The notes beneath the pieces were generated by a model, which was given only the letters and a program-made list of their open reading frames with translations, was not told the DNA's origin and did no database searches. A stretch of DNA of 64,000 nt from Bacillota bacterium. GTDB lineage: Bacteria; Bacillota; Clostridia; Clostridiales; Clostridiaceae. The position numbers and the translations under genes were made by a program. Positions 34,891 through 42,274 of this stretch are shown piece by piece. The number at the start of each line of letters is the position of its first letter. Positions within the stretch are counted from its first letter, which is position 1. Where the stretch lies: positions 124,001-188,000 of the forward strand of contig JAJXWH010000003.1 in the NCBI GenBank assembly GCA_021781745.1, in the 5' to 3' direction.

Positions 34891-36078
34891 TTATTTGTTA
34901 TAAACAGATTTTAATATTCCATAGTATCCTTCTGCTCCAGTGAATAACTGTTCTTGTTCTATATATTCATCAATTGTATGAGCTAAATTTTCCTTTGACG
35001 GACCAAAACCGATTGTTCTGATTCCAGCTTCTCCTGCATAATGAGAACCATTTGTACAAAATGAATACTGAGTTATTTCTGGATCTATTCCAGCTGCTTT
35101 CAATCCTTTAAGAGCCGATTGGACAAACTCATCTTCCTCACTGTATAACCAAGCTGGGAAGAATCTTTCACCTTCAATAGTTTCACCGGTATAGCAAGTT
35201 TCCTTTCCTATTGCATATGAAACTTTTGCATTTAACTCGTTGTCTTCTGCCATTAATTCATCAATTATTTTTTGGATAAGAGCCAATACGCCTTCTTTAG
35301 TTTCTCCAATTAAAAGTCTTCTATCAAAAGTAGCTCTACAATAATCTGGAACTACTGATGCTCCTGGATATGGTGAGGATTTGATATCAGTTAAAACTAA
35401 TATCCCCTTACCAAGTATTTCATGTACTGGAGTTTCTATATTTTGAATCTTTTCAATTATTTTAGACATTTTATAAACTGCATTAATCCCCTTTTCTGGA
35501 TTAGCTGAGTGAGCTGGTCTTCCAAACGTCTCAATAACAATTTCCGCTCTTCCTCTTTGACCAATCTTTAAATTTAATTCTGAAGATTCTCCAATAATTA
35601 CATAATCAGGCTTTACAGCTTCACTTATTTTTCTTGCTGCCACTCCTTCAAAGATTTCTTCATGAACTACACCTGCAACAAAGATATCTCCCTCAAAATC
35701 TTTATTAGTATCTTCTGCAAAATAAGCTGCTGCTGCAATCATAGCTGAAGTTTGTCCCTTCATATCTGAAGTTCCTCTTCCATAAATTTTCCCATCAGCT
35801 ATTTCTCCTCCGAATGGTGCATGAGTCCATTTTGAATCATCTGGTACCGGAACTGTATCAATATGGCCATCAAAAAGCAATCTCTTTCCTGGTTTGCTTC
35901 CTTTAATATGACCAATTACATTGCCATAAGCATCTACAAAACATTCATCATATCCTAATGCTTTAAAATTTTTCTTTATAACTTCTACCACTTTTCCTTC
36001 TTCGCCTGAAACTGAGTGAATTCTTACTAAATCCTGACATAATTTTGTTAATACTTCTTTTCTTTTATTATCTAACAT
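34891..36078 (-). CDS. ygeY: YgeY-type M20 metallohydrolase, selenium/purine-linked
   Basis: M20 peptidase/deacylase family, 395 residues. Motifs: LLFDGHIDTVPVPD (about 69-82), GRGTSDMKGQTSAM (about 99), VHEEIFEGVAARK (about 137), and a C-terminal GPSKENLAHTIDEYI with the last metal His. The family is marked by its link to selenium-dependent molybdenum hydroxylases and is required for anaerobic uric acid use in other bacteria. Its likely role is to hydrolyse a linear amide intermediate next to the YgeX substrate. It is 39 bases downstream of ygeX. Confidence 0.92.
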   Translation of the reverse strand: MLDNKRKEVLTKLCQDLVRIHSVSGEEGKVVEVIKKNFKALGYDECFVDAYGNVIGHIKGSKPGKRLLFDGHIDTVPVPDDSKWTHAPFGGEIADGKIYGRGTSDMKGQTSAMIAAAAYFAEDTNKDFEGDIFVAGVVHEEIFEGVAARKISEAVKPDYVIIGESSELNLKIGQRGRAEIVIETFGRPAHSANPEKGINAVYKMSKIIEKIQNIETPVHEILGKGILVLTDIKSSPYPGASVVPDYCRATFDRRLLIGETKEGVLALIQKIIDELMAEDNELNAKVSYAIGKETCYTGETIEGERFFPAWLYSEEDEFVQSALKGLKAAGIDPEITQYSFCTNGSHYAGEAGIRTIGFGPSKENLAHTIDEYIEQEQLFTGAEGYYGILKSVYNK

Positions 36079-36117
36079 ATCTATCTTCCTCTCATTTTAG
36101 TTCTTGCACTGATTTCT

Positions 36118-37320
36118 TTAGTAACTGCCGTCCCAAACTATTTCTCTATATTTCTTAGGATCTGTATCTCCTTCAGTACTAAATAAAAGTACTCTTGAAT
36201 TCTCATTTAATTCTAAAGCTTCTTTTAAATCTTTGTAATCATCATTTATCATAATTTCATATAGAAGACCTGCTGTTACTGCGCCTGATTCACCTGAAAT
36301 TACTCTTGTATCTCCTTTTAAAGGATTTCCTAAAATTCTCATTCCCTTTGCAGTTACCCAGTCTGGACATGAAACAAAAGCTTTTGTATGATTTTTCAAT
36401 ATTTCAAAGCCAAGGGTATTAACTTCTCCGCATGCAAGTCCAGCCATTATTGTCTGCATATCTCCACCCACTGCTCTTGCTTCTCCATCATCTGCTATTG
36501 CTGATTTATAGTAACAATCTGCAAGGTTTGATTCTACTACTACAGTCTTTGGACAATCTTCTCCATAAACACTAGCAAAGAAACCTTGAATAGCTCCTGC
36601 TAAAGATCCAACACCTGCCTGAACAAAAATATGTGTAGGTTTTGCCACGTTAAACATTTCTAATTGCTCTTTTGCCTCTAATGCCATTGTTCCATAACCT
36701 TGCATTATCCATGCTGGTATTTTTTCATAACCTTCCCATGCAGTATCTTGAACCATTACTCCATTATGTTCCTCTGCATATTTATTAGCAAGCCTTACAG
36801 CATCATCATAATTTAAATCTGTAATACTTGCCTCAGCGCCTTCTGCCTTTATATTGTTTAATCTTTCAAGCGAAGATCCTTTTGGCATATAAACTACTGA
36901 TTTTTGTTTTAATCTATTAGCTGTCCATGCAACACCTCTTCCATGATTACCATCTGTTGCAGTTACAAAGGTTATTTCTCCTAATTCTTCTTTAACTTCT
37001 TTTGAAATCATTTTTTCATATGGTAGATTTTCTATATCTTCTCCAAGTTTATCTGCTAAATATTTTCCCATAGCAAATGATCCGCCTAATACTTTAAAAG
37101 CATTTAATCCAAATCTATAAGATTCATCCTTTAAGTAAATTCCACCAAGTCCAATTTTTTTAGATAATTCTTTTAAATTTACCAGTGGCGTTTTATCATA
37201 TTCTAAAAAGCTTTCATGAAATTTCTTTGCTTTTGAAACTTCCTCTTTATTAAGAAATTTTATACTACCTTCCTTATCTCCTTTAGGCAATGTATTTTCT
37301 TTCCATAATATTTTTTCCAT
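36118..37320 (-). CDS. ygeX: Diaminopropionate ammonia-lyase
   Basis: A PLP fold-type II enzyme that cleaves 2,3-diaminopropionate to pyruvate and two ammonia, by way of 2-aminoacrylate. 400 residues. PLP Lys in FGLNAFKVLGGSFAMGKYL (about 73-79), TATDGNHGRGVAW, and the phosphate loop AGVGSLAGAIQGFF (about 235-248), plus GESGAVTAG. In the purine island this is the step that delivers pyruvate and thus energy and carbon. It lies 54 bases downstream of ygfK. Confidence 0.95.
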   Translation of the reverse strand: MEKILWKENTLPKGDKEGSIKFLNKEEVSKAKKFHESFLEYDKTPLVNLKELSKKIGLGGIYLKDESYRFGLNAFKVLGGSFAMGKYLADKLGEDIENLPYEKMISKEVKEELGEITFVTATDGNHGRGVAWTANRLKQKSVVYMPKGSSLERLNNIKAEGAEASITDLNYDDAVRLANKYAEEHNGVMVQDTAWEGYEKIPAWIMQGYGTMALEAKEQLEMFNVAKPTHIFVQAGVGSLAGAIQGFFASVYGEDCPKTVVVESNLADCYYKSAIADDGEARAVGGDMQTIMAGLACGEVNTLGFEILKNHTKAFVSCPDWVTAKGMRILGNPLKGDTRVISGESGAVTAGLLYEIMINDDYKDLKEALELNENSRVLLFSTEGDTDPKKYREIVWDGSY

Positions 37321-37374
37321 TACACTTACTTCCCCTCGTATTTTCTTTTAATCTCAGTAAATATTTAATTTTTC

Positions 37375-39087
37375 TTAACTTAAAATATTTATGTCATCAA
37401 TATAATAAGAATAATCTTTCAATATTGTCTCAACAGTTGTCTCTAATTTACTCTTGTCTTCTTTTGAATTAGATACATAGATATATTCTTTTCCATCTTC
37501 TCTTAATAAGAACTTATCTTCTCCGATTCTTAATAAACCAATATTCTTTGAATTAGTATATTCCTCTAAATCTTTGTATATAGTTGTTTTCTTAAGGTAT
37601 GGAAAACCGCCTTTTGGACAGAACATATGGCAGTTACCACATTCATTACACCTATTTTCAACGTGAACTATTTGATAATTAGCTGTAAGCCCTTCAACAA
37701 TGACCCTCATATTTGCTCTATTAGGACATATATCAACACAGATTCCACAGCTCTTTAAACAGTCAAAAGCTTCTAGTTTATCCTCTAAGACTTTTCCATT
37801 TCCTTTATTCTTATAATTAGCATCACTTTTTGCTTTATCAGCCAATGCACTTAAAGCTTCAATATCTAATCCTTTAGGTGCCTTTGCTGGTTTTTTCATT
37901 TCATTTAATACAGCTTTATTATTTGTATATCCTTTTGGTTGTAAGAATAATGTTGACATAGTAATAGGAGCAATTCCCGCATTAAATATATCTAATACAT
38001 TATTTTTATCTATTCCACCTGACATAGACATAGTTATATCTTTAAACTCATTGGAAATATTTTTAGCTACATTTATTGCAATTGGATATAATGGTTTTCC
38101 GGACATATACATAGCTTCTCCTGGCATAACATTTCTAGTATTAACTACTGGAAGTGTGTTTGTTAACTTAACTCCGAATGTTACATTGTTTTCTTTAGCT
38201 GCCTCTAATAGCTTAGCTATTATTTCTTTAGCAGTAGCAAATTGTAAATCATGATCAAAATCGTCTCTCTTTAATTCTATGTCGTTATAACCCAAATTAT
38301 CTAAGATTTCTCTTACTGCATCATATCCCAATAATGTAGAGTTACATTTTAATAATGTATTAATCTTTTTATTTGATATTAAATGAGTTGCTATACCTAA
38401 AATTTCACTTGCTTTACATCCGTGCATTGTAGAAAGAGTAATTATGTTTGTAATATTTGAAGTAATCTTATCTATATCTTTTAATTTAAATCTTTTGAAT
38501 TTACTTACATTTCTCTTTAATACTTCAATACATTCCTTAAACGTCTCAGTATTCTTCGCATCCTTAAGATCATCAATAAAATCCGAAATTTTCTTTGATT
38601 GAATTCCTTTAAGATCATATCCTACACTTATGTTAAGTATAAAATCCTTCATATCTGATAAACCAAGTTCAATCCCCATAACTTGCATTAATACTGAAGC
38701 TTTTATATATTCTTGTTTCGCTTCCTCAACTGTTAGTTCGGTAGACCATTCTACATTGTAACCTACATTTTTAGCATCAATGCATGGTCTTGATATCATT
38801 TCTTGCATTTGCTTTCCATCTACTACTTGAACAGTCTTAGGTTCGAAATATCTACAACCTGCTAGATAAGCAGCTAAAAAGTTTTGAGTTAATTGTGTAT
38901 GCGGGCCAGCTGCAGGGCCTACTGGGAATCTTAGATATTCGTTGCAAAACTCCATTTCTATACTATTATCAATTTCCTTATAAAAATCCTTTTCCTCTAT
39001 TTCAAATATTTTTCCCTTTGTATAATAATCTTGAAGCACTAGCTCAAGAATCTTTTCAAAAGATATTGGTTTCATTATTTCGCTCAT
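37375..39087 (-). CDS. ygfK: Short YgfK: flavin barrel plus 2x[4Fe-4S], lacking the GltD-like domain
   Basis: YgfK ('putative selenate reductase subunit') is needed for anaerobic purine use in other bacteria. E. coli YgfK is about 1030 residues with three parts. This one is 570. A dihydroorotate-dehydrogenase-like barrel (about 45-385: LRFPVGPAAGPHTQLTQNF, FEPKTVQ, TLSTMHGCKASEILGIATH, SMSGGIDKNNVLDIFNAGI) joins directly to two ferredoxin motifs (Cys 433, 437, 440, 444 and 470, 473, 476, 480: CLKSCGICVDICP and CNECGNCHMFCP) and a short tail. The middle FAD/NAD(P)-binding domain is absent, with no nearby frame remnant. Electrons may thus come from ferredoxin or a separate flavoprotein. Own sigma-54 promoter. 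Confidence 0.88.
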   Translation of the reverse strand: MSEIMKPISFEKILELVLQDYYTKGKIFEIEEKDFYKEIDNSIEMEFCNEYLRFPVGPAAGPHTQLTQNFLAAYLAGCRYFEPKTVQVVDGKQMQEMISRPCIDAKNVGYNVEWSTELTVEEAKQEYIKASVLMQVMGIELGLSDMKDFILNISVGYDLKGIQSKKISDFIDDLKDAKNTETFKECIEVLKRNVSKFKRFKLKDIDKITSNITNIITLSTMHGCKASEILGIATHLISNKKINTLLKCNSTLLGYDAVREILDNLGYNDIELKRDDFDHDLQFATAKEIIAKLLEAAKENNVTFGVKLTNTLPVVNTRNVMPGEAMYMSGKPLYPIAINVAKNISNEFKDITMSMSGGIDKNNVLDIFNAGIAPITMSTLFLQPKGYTNNKAVLNEMKKPAKAPKGLDIEALSALADKAKSDANYKNKGNGKVLEDKLEAFDCLKSCGICVDICPNRANMRVIVEGLTANYQIVHVENRCNECGNCHMFCPKGGFPYLKKTTIYKDLEEYTNSKNIGLLRIGEDKFLLREDGKEYIYVSNSKEDKSKLETTVETILKDYSYYIDDINILS

Positions 39088-39141
39088 GATTGACCGCCTT
39101 TCTTAAGATAAATTTATATAATCAATTATCAAAATTTAATT

Positions 39142-39159
39142 TAGCAATTTTCATACCAA
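39142..39159 (-). promoter_or_regulatory. Sigma-54 (-24/-12) promoter of ygfK
   Basis: The minus strand reads TTGGTATGAAAATTGCTA. GG and GC are separated by exactly 10 bases, as required for sigma-54. It differs at one base from the xdh promoter at 41935-41952. It lies about 55-72 bases upstream of the ygfK ATG. Confidence 0.75.
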
Positions 39160-39185
39160 AAACAATGGTGAAATATTATTTTTTC

Positions 39186-39222
39186 AAGAAGTGAATTTCT
39201 CTTAAATAGAATTTCACTTCTT
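39186..39222 (-). other. Hairpin between xdh and ygfK
   Basis: Arms AAGAAGTGAATTT (39186-39198) and its near-complement (39210-39222) form a 13-bp stem with an 11-base loop, just past the xdh stop. On the minus strand it is followed by A-rich sequence, not a T run, so it is not a good intrinsic terminator. It could protect an mRNA end or be a binding site next to the sigma-54 promoter. Confidence 0.5.
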
Positions 39223-39228
39223 ATTTTT

Positions 39229-41856
39229 CTACTTTTTTGCCGCAGGTTTTGGTTTACGATAATATGTATCATCCAAAGGATATCTGTATCTGAAAACCCC
39301 ATCTTTTTTATAATATGCATTTTGACATGCTGGAGCGCCCATAACACAAACAATCTCACCAATACCTTTAGCTCCAAACGCTGCCCCATTTGGATCATTT
39401 TTCTCAATTAAATGCACTTCCACAGGTGGCATTTGAGGCGCCTTAAGAAGGCCTAATGTTCCTAATTTTACTTGAGGAATACCATCTTTTAACGGAAAGT
39501 CTTCAGTTAATCCATATCCAAGTCCCATAGCTACTCCACCTTCTACCTGACCTGTAGCAGAAAGAGGATTAATTGCTCTTCCTATATCATGAGCAGCAAC
39601 AACTTTTACCAGCTTTCCTTCATTATCTATAACGACAAGCTGCGTTGCATAGCCATAAGCTATGTGGCTTACTGGGTGAGGCTTGTCAGAACCAATTGGA
39701 TCTGTTTTGAATTCAAATTCCCCTATATACTCCTTGCCTTCTAAATCCTTCAATTCGTATCCTTCATCTAAATCAACTTTTAATTTTAATGATGACTTAT
39801 GTGCCGCTTCTCCTGCAAATACCGTTTGACGAGAAGCAGTTGTAGTTCCCGAGTCAGGAGTATATTTTGTATCAGGATGTTCTACTACAATTTTATCTGG
39901 TATTAATCCTGTTGCTTCACATACTATTTGCATAAGCACAGTCTGTACTCCTTGACCAATTGCACCTGCTGAAGATCTTACATGAACCTTTCCATCAATT
40001 ACTTTTAAGTTACATCTTCCTATATCAGGAACTGCCACACCTACACCTGCATTTTTCATGGCGGATGCTATTCCAACATGATAATTTGGATCTGCTTCAT
40101 ATTTTTCAAACTCGTCTTTTACTGCTTCTAAAGTTTCTGCCATTGCAGTGCCTTCGTCTGCAATTTGTCCATTTGGAAGTGATTGCCCTGGTCTTATTGC
40201 ATTTCTATATCGAATTTCCCAACCAGAAATCCCTACTTTTTCTGCTAATTCATTTATTAAACATTCTACAACCGCACAAGATTGTGTCACTCCAAAACCG
40301 CGAAATGCACCAGCTGGCGGGTTATTTGTGTAATACGCATTTCCTTCTATATCCATGTTTTGATAGTTATAAGGTCCTCCAGCATGAGTGCAAGCTCTTT
40401 GCAATACTGGTCCTCCAAGAGAAGCATAAGCCCCTGTATCAGATGTAAGTCTAGCTTTCATTCCTTGGAAAATTCCATTTTCATCACAGCCAATTTTACA
40501 GTAAATATCCATTGCATGACGTTTTGGATGATAATTAATACTTTCTTGGCGACTAAAAGATACTTTTACTGGTCGCTTAGTCAAATATGCACAAAGTGCA
40601 GCTTGATGCTGAACGCTCATATCTTCTTTACCACCAAATCCACCCCCAACAACGGCACTTTGTATCCTTACTTTTTCTAGTGGAAGTCCAAGGTAATTAC
40701 TAATTTCGTGATATTCATCATAAATACCTTGTCCTCCTGTTATGACCTTTACGCCATCTCCATCAGGAAGCCCAATTGCAGTCTCTGGTTCCATAAAAGC
40801 ATGCTCTGTTGGCGGAACATGGAATGTGCCTTCTACTATGTATTTAGAATTAGTTAGAGCCGTTTCAGCGTCTCCACGTTTTACTTCTTCATGATCAAAT
40901 AAATTATTTTCTGGAACTATAAATTTTCCAAATTGTACAAAACCTTCTCCATGAACTTGGTGTGCACCTGGACCTGCAGCTTCTTCCGGAGTACGGATAG
41001 GTACTAACTCTTCATATTCTACCTTAACAGCCTTCACTGCTGTAATTGCTTGTTCTAGTGTTTCTGCAACTACCATTGCAATAGTATCACCAATGCACTT
41101 TGTTTCTTCTCCAATATCAATCATTCCTGGCCAGTCTTGTGCTAAGTGACCAATATATCTCTTTCCTGGAATGTCCTTCGCTGTATATATTGCTACAACA
41201 CCTGGCATTTCAAGTGCTTTTCTTGTATTAATAGCTAATACCTTTGCACGGGCATATTTACTAAATACATTTTTTCCATATAACATACCATCAAAACTAT
41301 AATCATCCGCATACTTTGCTGTTCCTAAAGTTTTTTCACGTGCATCAACACGGCAAACTCTTTCTCCAACTTTACCTGTTTGCTTTAATTTAGGAATTTC
41401 TAAGTTTTCTCTTAACATTTTTGCTGCTAATAGAATCCCCTCTTCAATCTTCGAATATCCTGTACAACGGCAAATATTAGTTCGGATCGATTGTTTTATA
41501 TCTTCTCTTGTAGGGTTTGGATTATGGTCTATTAAGCATTTACCGCAAATAACCATACCAGGAATACAGAATCCGCACTGTACAGCTCCAGCTGCAGCAA
41601 AGGCGTATACAAATACTTCCCTTTCTCTTTCTGTGAAACCTTCTATAGTTTGTATTTTCTTACCTTCTAATTTAGAGAGTTTTTGTATACATGCACGGGT
41701 TGTCTTTCCATCAATAATAACGGTACAAGTTCCGCACGCACCTTCTTTACATCCATTTTTCACTGATGTTATTTTAAGTTCTCCCCTTAGAAAATCCATT
41801 AATGTCATATCTATTTCAGATTCATAATACTTACCGTTCACATTTACATTAAACAT
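39229..41856 (-). CDS. xdh: Fused selenium-dependent molybdenum hydroxylase (xanthine dehydrogenase type)
   Basis: One 875-residue chain combines the iron-sulfur part and the molybdenum part but no FAD domain. N-terminal plant-type [2Fe-2S] motif GCKEGACGTCTVII (about 35-48) and the second cluster CGFCIPGMVICGKC...CRCTGY (about 98-140). Molybdopterin domain from about 165, with GGGFGGKED, GAFRGFGVTQS (substrate Arg) and the catalytic Glu in GAKGIGEIV near the C-terminus. This layout matches E. coli XdhD-like proteins that go with ygfK, ygeX and ygeY, and the family named for its selenium-containing cofactor. No in-frame TGA is needed: selenium is a cofactor ligand. Electrons probably pass to YgfK or a partner flavoprotein. 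Confidence 0.9.
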   Translation of the reverse strand: MFNVNVNGKYYESEIDMTLMDFLRGELKITSVKNGCKEGACGTCTVIIDGKTTRACIQKLSKLEGKKIQTIEGFTEREREVFVYAFAAAGAVQCGFCIPGMVICGKCLIDHNPNPTREDIKQSIRTNICRCTGYSKIEEGILLAAKMLRENLEIPKLKQTGKVGERVCRVDAREKTLGTAKYADDYSFDGMLYGKNVFSKYARAKVLAINTRKALEMPGVVAIYTAKDIPGKRYIGHLAQDWPGMIDIGEETKCIGDTIAMVVAETLEQAITAVKAVKVEYEELVPIRTPEEAAGPGAHQVHGEGFVQFGKFIVPENNLFDHEEVKRGDAETALTNSKYIVEGTFHVPPTEHAFMEPETAIGLPDGDGVKVITGGQGIYDEYHEISNYLGLPLEKVRIQSAVVGGGFGGKEDMSVQHQAALCAYLTKRPVKVSFSRQESINYHPKRHAMDIYCKIGCDENGIFQGMKARLTSDTGAYASLGGPVLQRACTHAGGPYNYQNMDIEGNAYYTNNPPAGAFRGFGVTQSCAVVECLINELAEKVGISGWEIRYRNAIRPGQSLPNGQIADEGTAMAETLEAVKDEFEKYEADPNYHVGIASAMKNAGVGVAVPDIGRCNLKVIDGKVHVRSSAGAIGQGVQTVLMQIVCEATGLIPDKIVVEHPDTKYTPDSGTTTASRQTVFAGEAAHKSSLKLKVDLDEGYELKDLEGKEYIGEFEFKTDPIGSDKPHPVSHIAYGYATQLVVIDNEGKLVKVVAAHDIGRAINPLSATGQVEGGVAMGLGYGLTEDFPLKDGIPQVKLGTLGLLKAPQMPPVEVHLIEKNDPNGAAFGAKGIGEIVCVMGAPACQNAYYKKDGVFRYRYPLDDTYYRKPKPAAKK

Positions 41857-41934
41857 TTTAAATTCACCTCTTCCAAGCCACCCTATTATACATTTTCTAT
41901 TATATTTATTTAATTTTAATGCTATTTATATCTA

Positions 41935-41952
41935 TAGCAATTTTCATGCCAA
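41935..41952 (-). promoter_or_regulatory. Sigma-54 (-24/-12) promoter of xdh
   Basis: The minus strand reads TTGGCATGAAAATTGCTA, a near-consensus TGGCAYG-N4-TTGCW with 10 bases between GG and GC. Transcription would start near 41925, about 70 bases before the ATG. The gene for a sigma-54 activator is immediately upstream. Confidence 0.85.
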
Positions 41953-41981
41953 TTTATTAAAGTATACTTAAATACATTAAA

Positions 41982-42114
41982 GAAAATAATAGACCAAAGA
42001 TGCACAAATATTTTGTGCCAGACAAAGAAGTAAAATCAGATCACAGTGAGTCTATTGTTGATTTTCCTAACACAATATGGTCAAAATAAGCAAGTATATT
42101 TGTCTATTATTTTA
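41982..42114. repeat. Dispersed palindromic element, diverged copy (133 bp)
   Basis: Same order of blocks as the copy at 25792-25950: ATAATAGACCAAAGATGC, TTTTGTGCCAGACAAAGAAG, and the closing TGTCTATTATTTT. By eye it is about three-quarters identical, with internal deletions and without the terminal AGGCACA. It lies between the xdh sigma-54 promoter and the palindrome cluster upstream. Confidence 0.75.
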
Positions 42115-42125
42115 TATCTATACAA

Positions 42126-42153
42126 GTAAAGTTAATAATATTATTAACTTTAC
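42126..42153. promoter_or_regulatory. 28-bp perfect palindrome upstream of xdh
   Basis: GTAAAGTTAATAAT followed directly by its reverse complement. It lies about 175-200 bases upstream of the -24 element, in the range of sigma-54 enhancer sites. No T run follows on either strand, so it is not an obvious terminator. Confidence 0.5.
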
Positions 42154-42156
42154 GAA

Positions 42157-42194
42157 TTTTATCAAAATGATAATTAATTATCATTTTGATAAAA
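42157..42194. promoter_or_regulatory. 38-bp perfect palindrome with two TTATCAAAATGATAA sites (candidate enhancer)
   Basis: A perfect palindrome containing two copies of the 15-base semi-palindrome TTATCAAAATGATAA (42159-42173 and, inverted, 42178-42192). A third copy lies in the terminator at 42247-42261. It sits about 205-245 bases upstream of the xdh sigma-54 promoter and next to the activator gene. It is a good candidate for the activator's upstream binding site. It could also be a terminator remnant. Confidence 0.5.
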
Positions 42195-42233
42195 TGTGCG
42201 TATACCTCATTAAAATATAGTATTTGCGTAGAG

Positions 42234-42274
42234 AAAAGAGTATGAATTATCATTTTGATAATTCATACTCTTTT
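42234..42274 (-). terminator. Terminator of the sigma-54 activator gene, overlapping its stop
   Basis: A 19-bp perfect stem (42234-42252 with 42256-42274) with a 3-base loop. The activator stop codon (42263-42265) lies inside the stem. U-rich sequence follows on the minus strand. The loop region repeats the TTATCAAAATGATAA motif of the adjacent palindrome. Confidence 0.75.

Noticed and set aside
39960..40680. Opposite-strand ORFs inside the fused xdh gene
   Set aside because: They are antisense shadows of a well-conserved coding region with no ribosome sites or recognisable domains.
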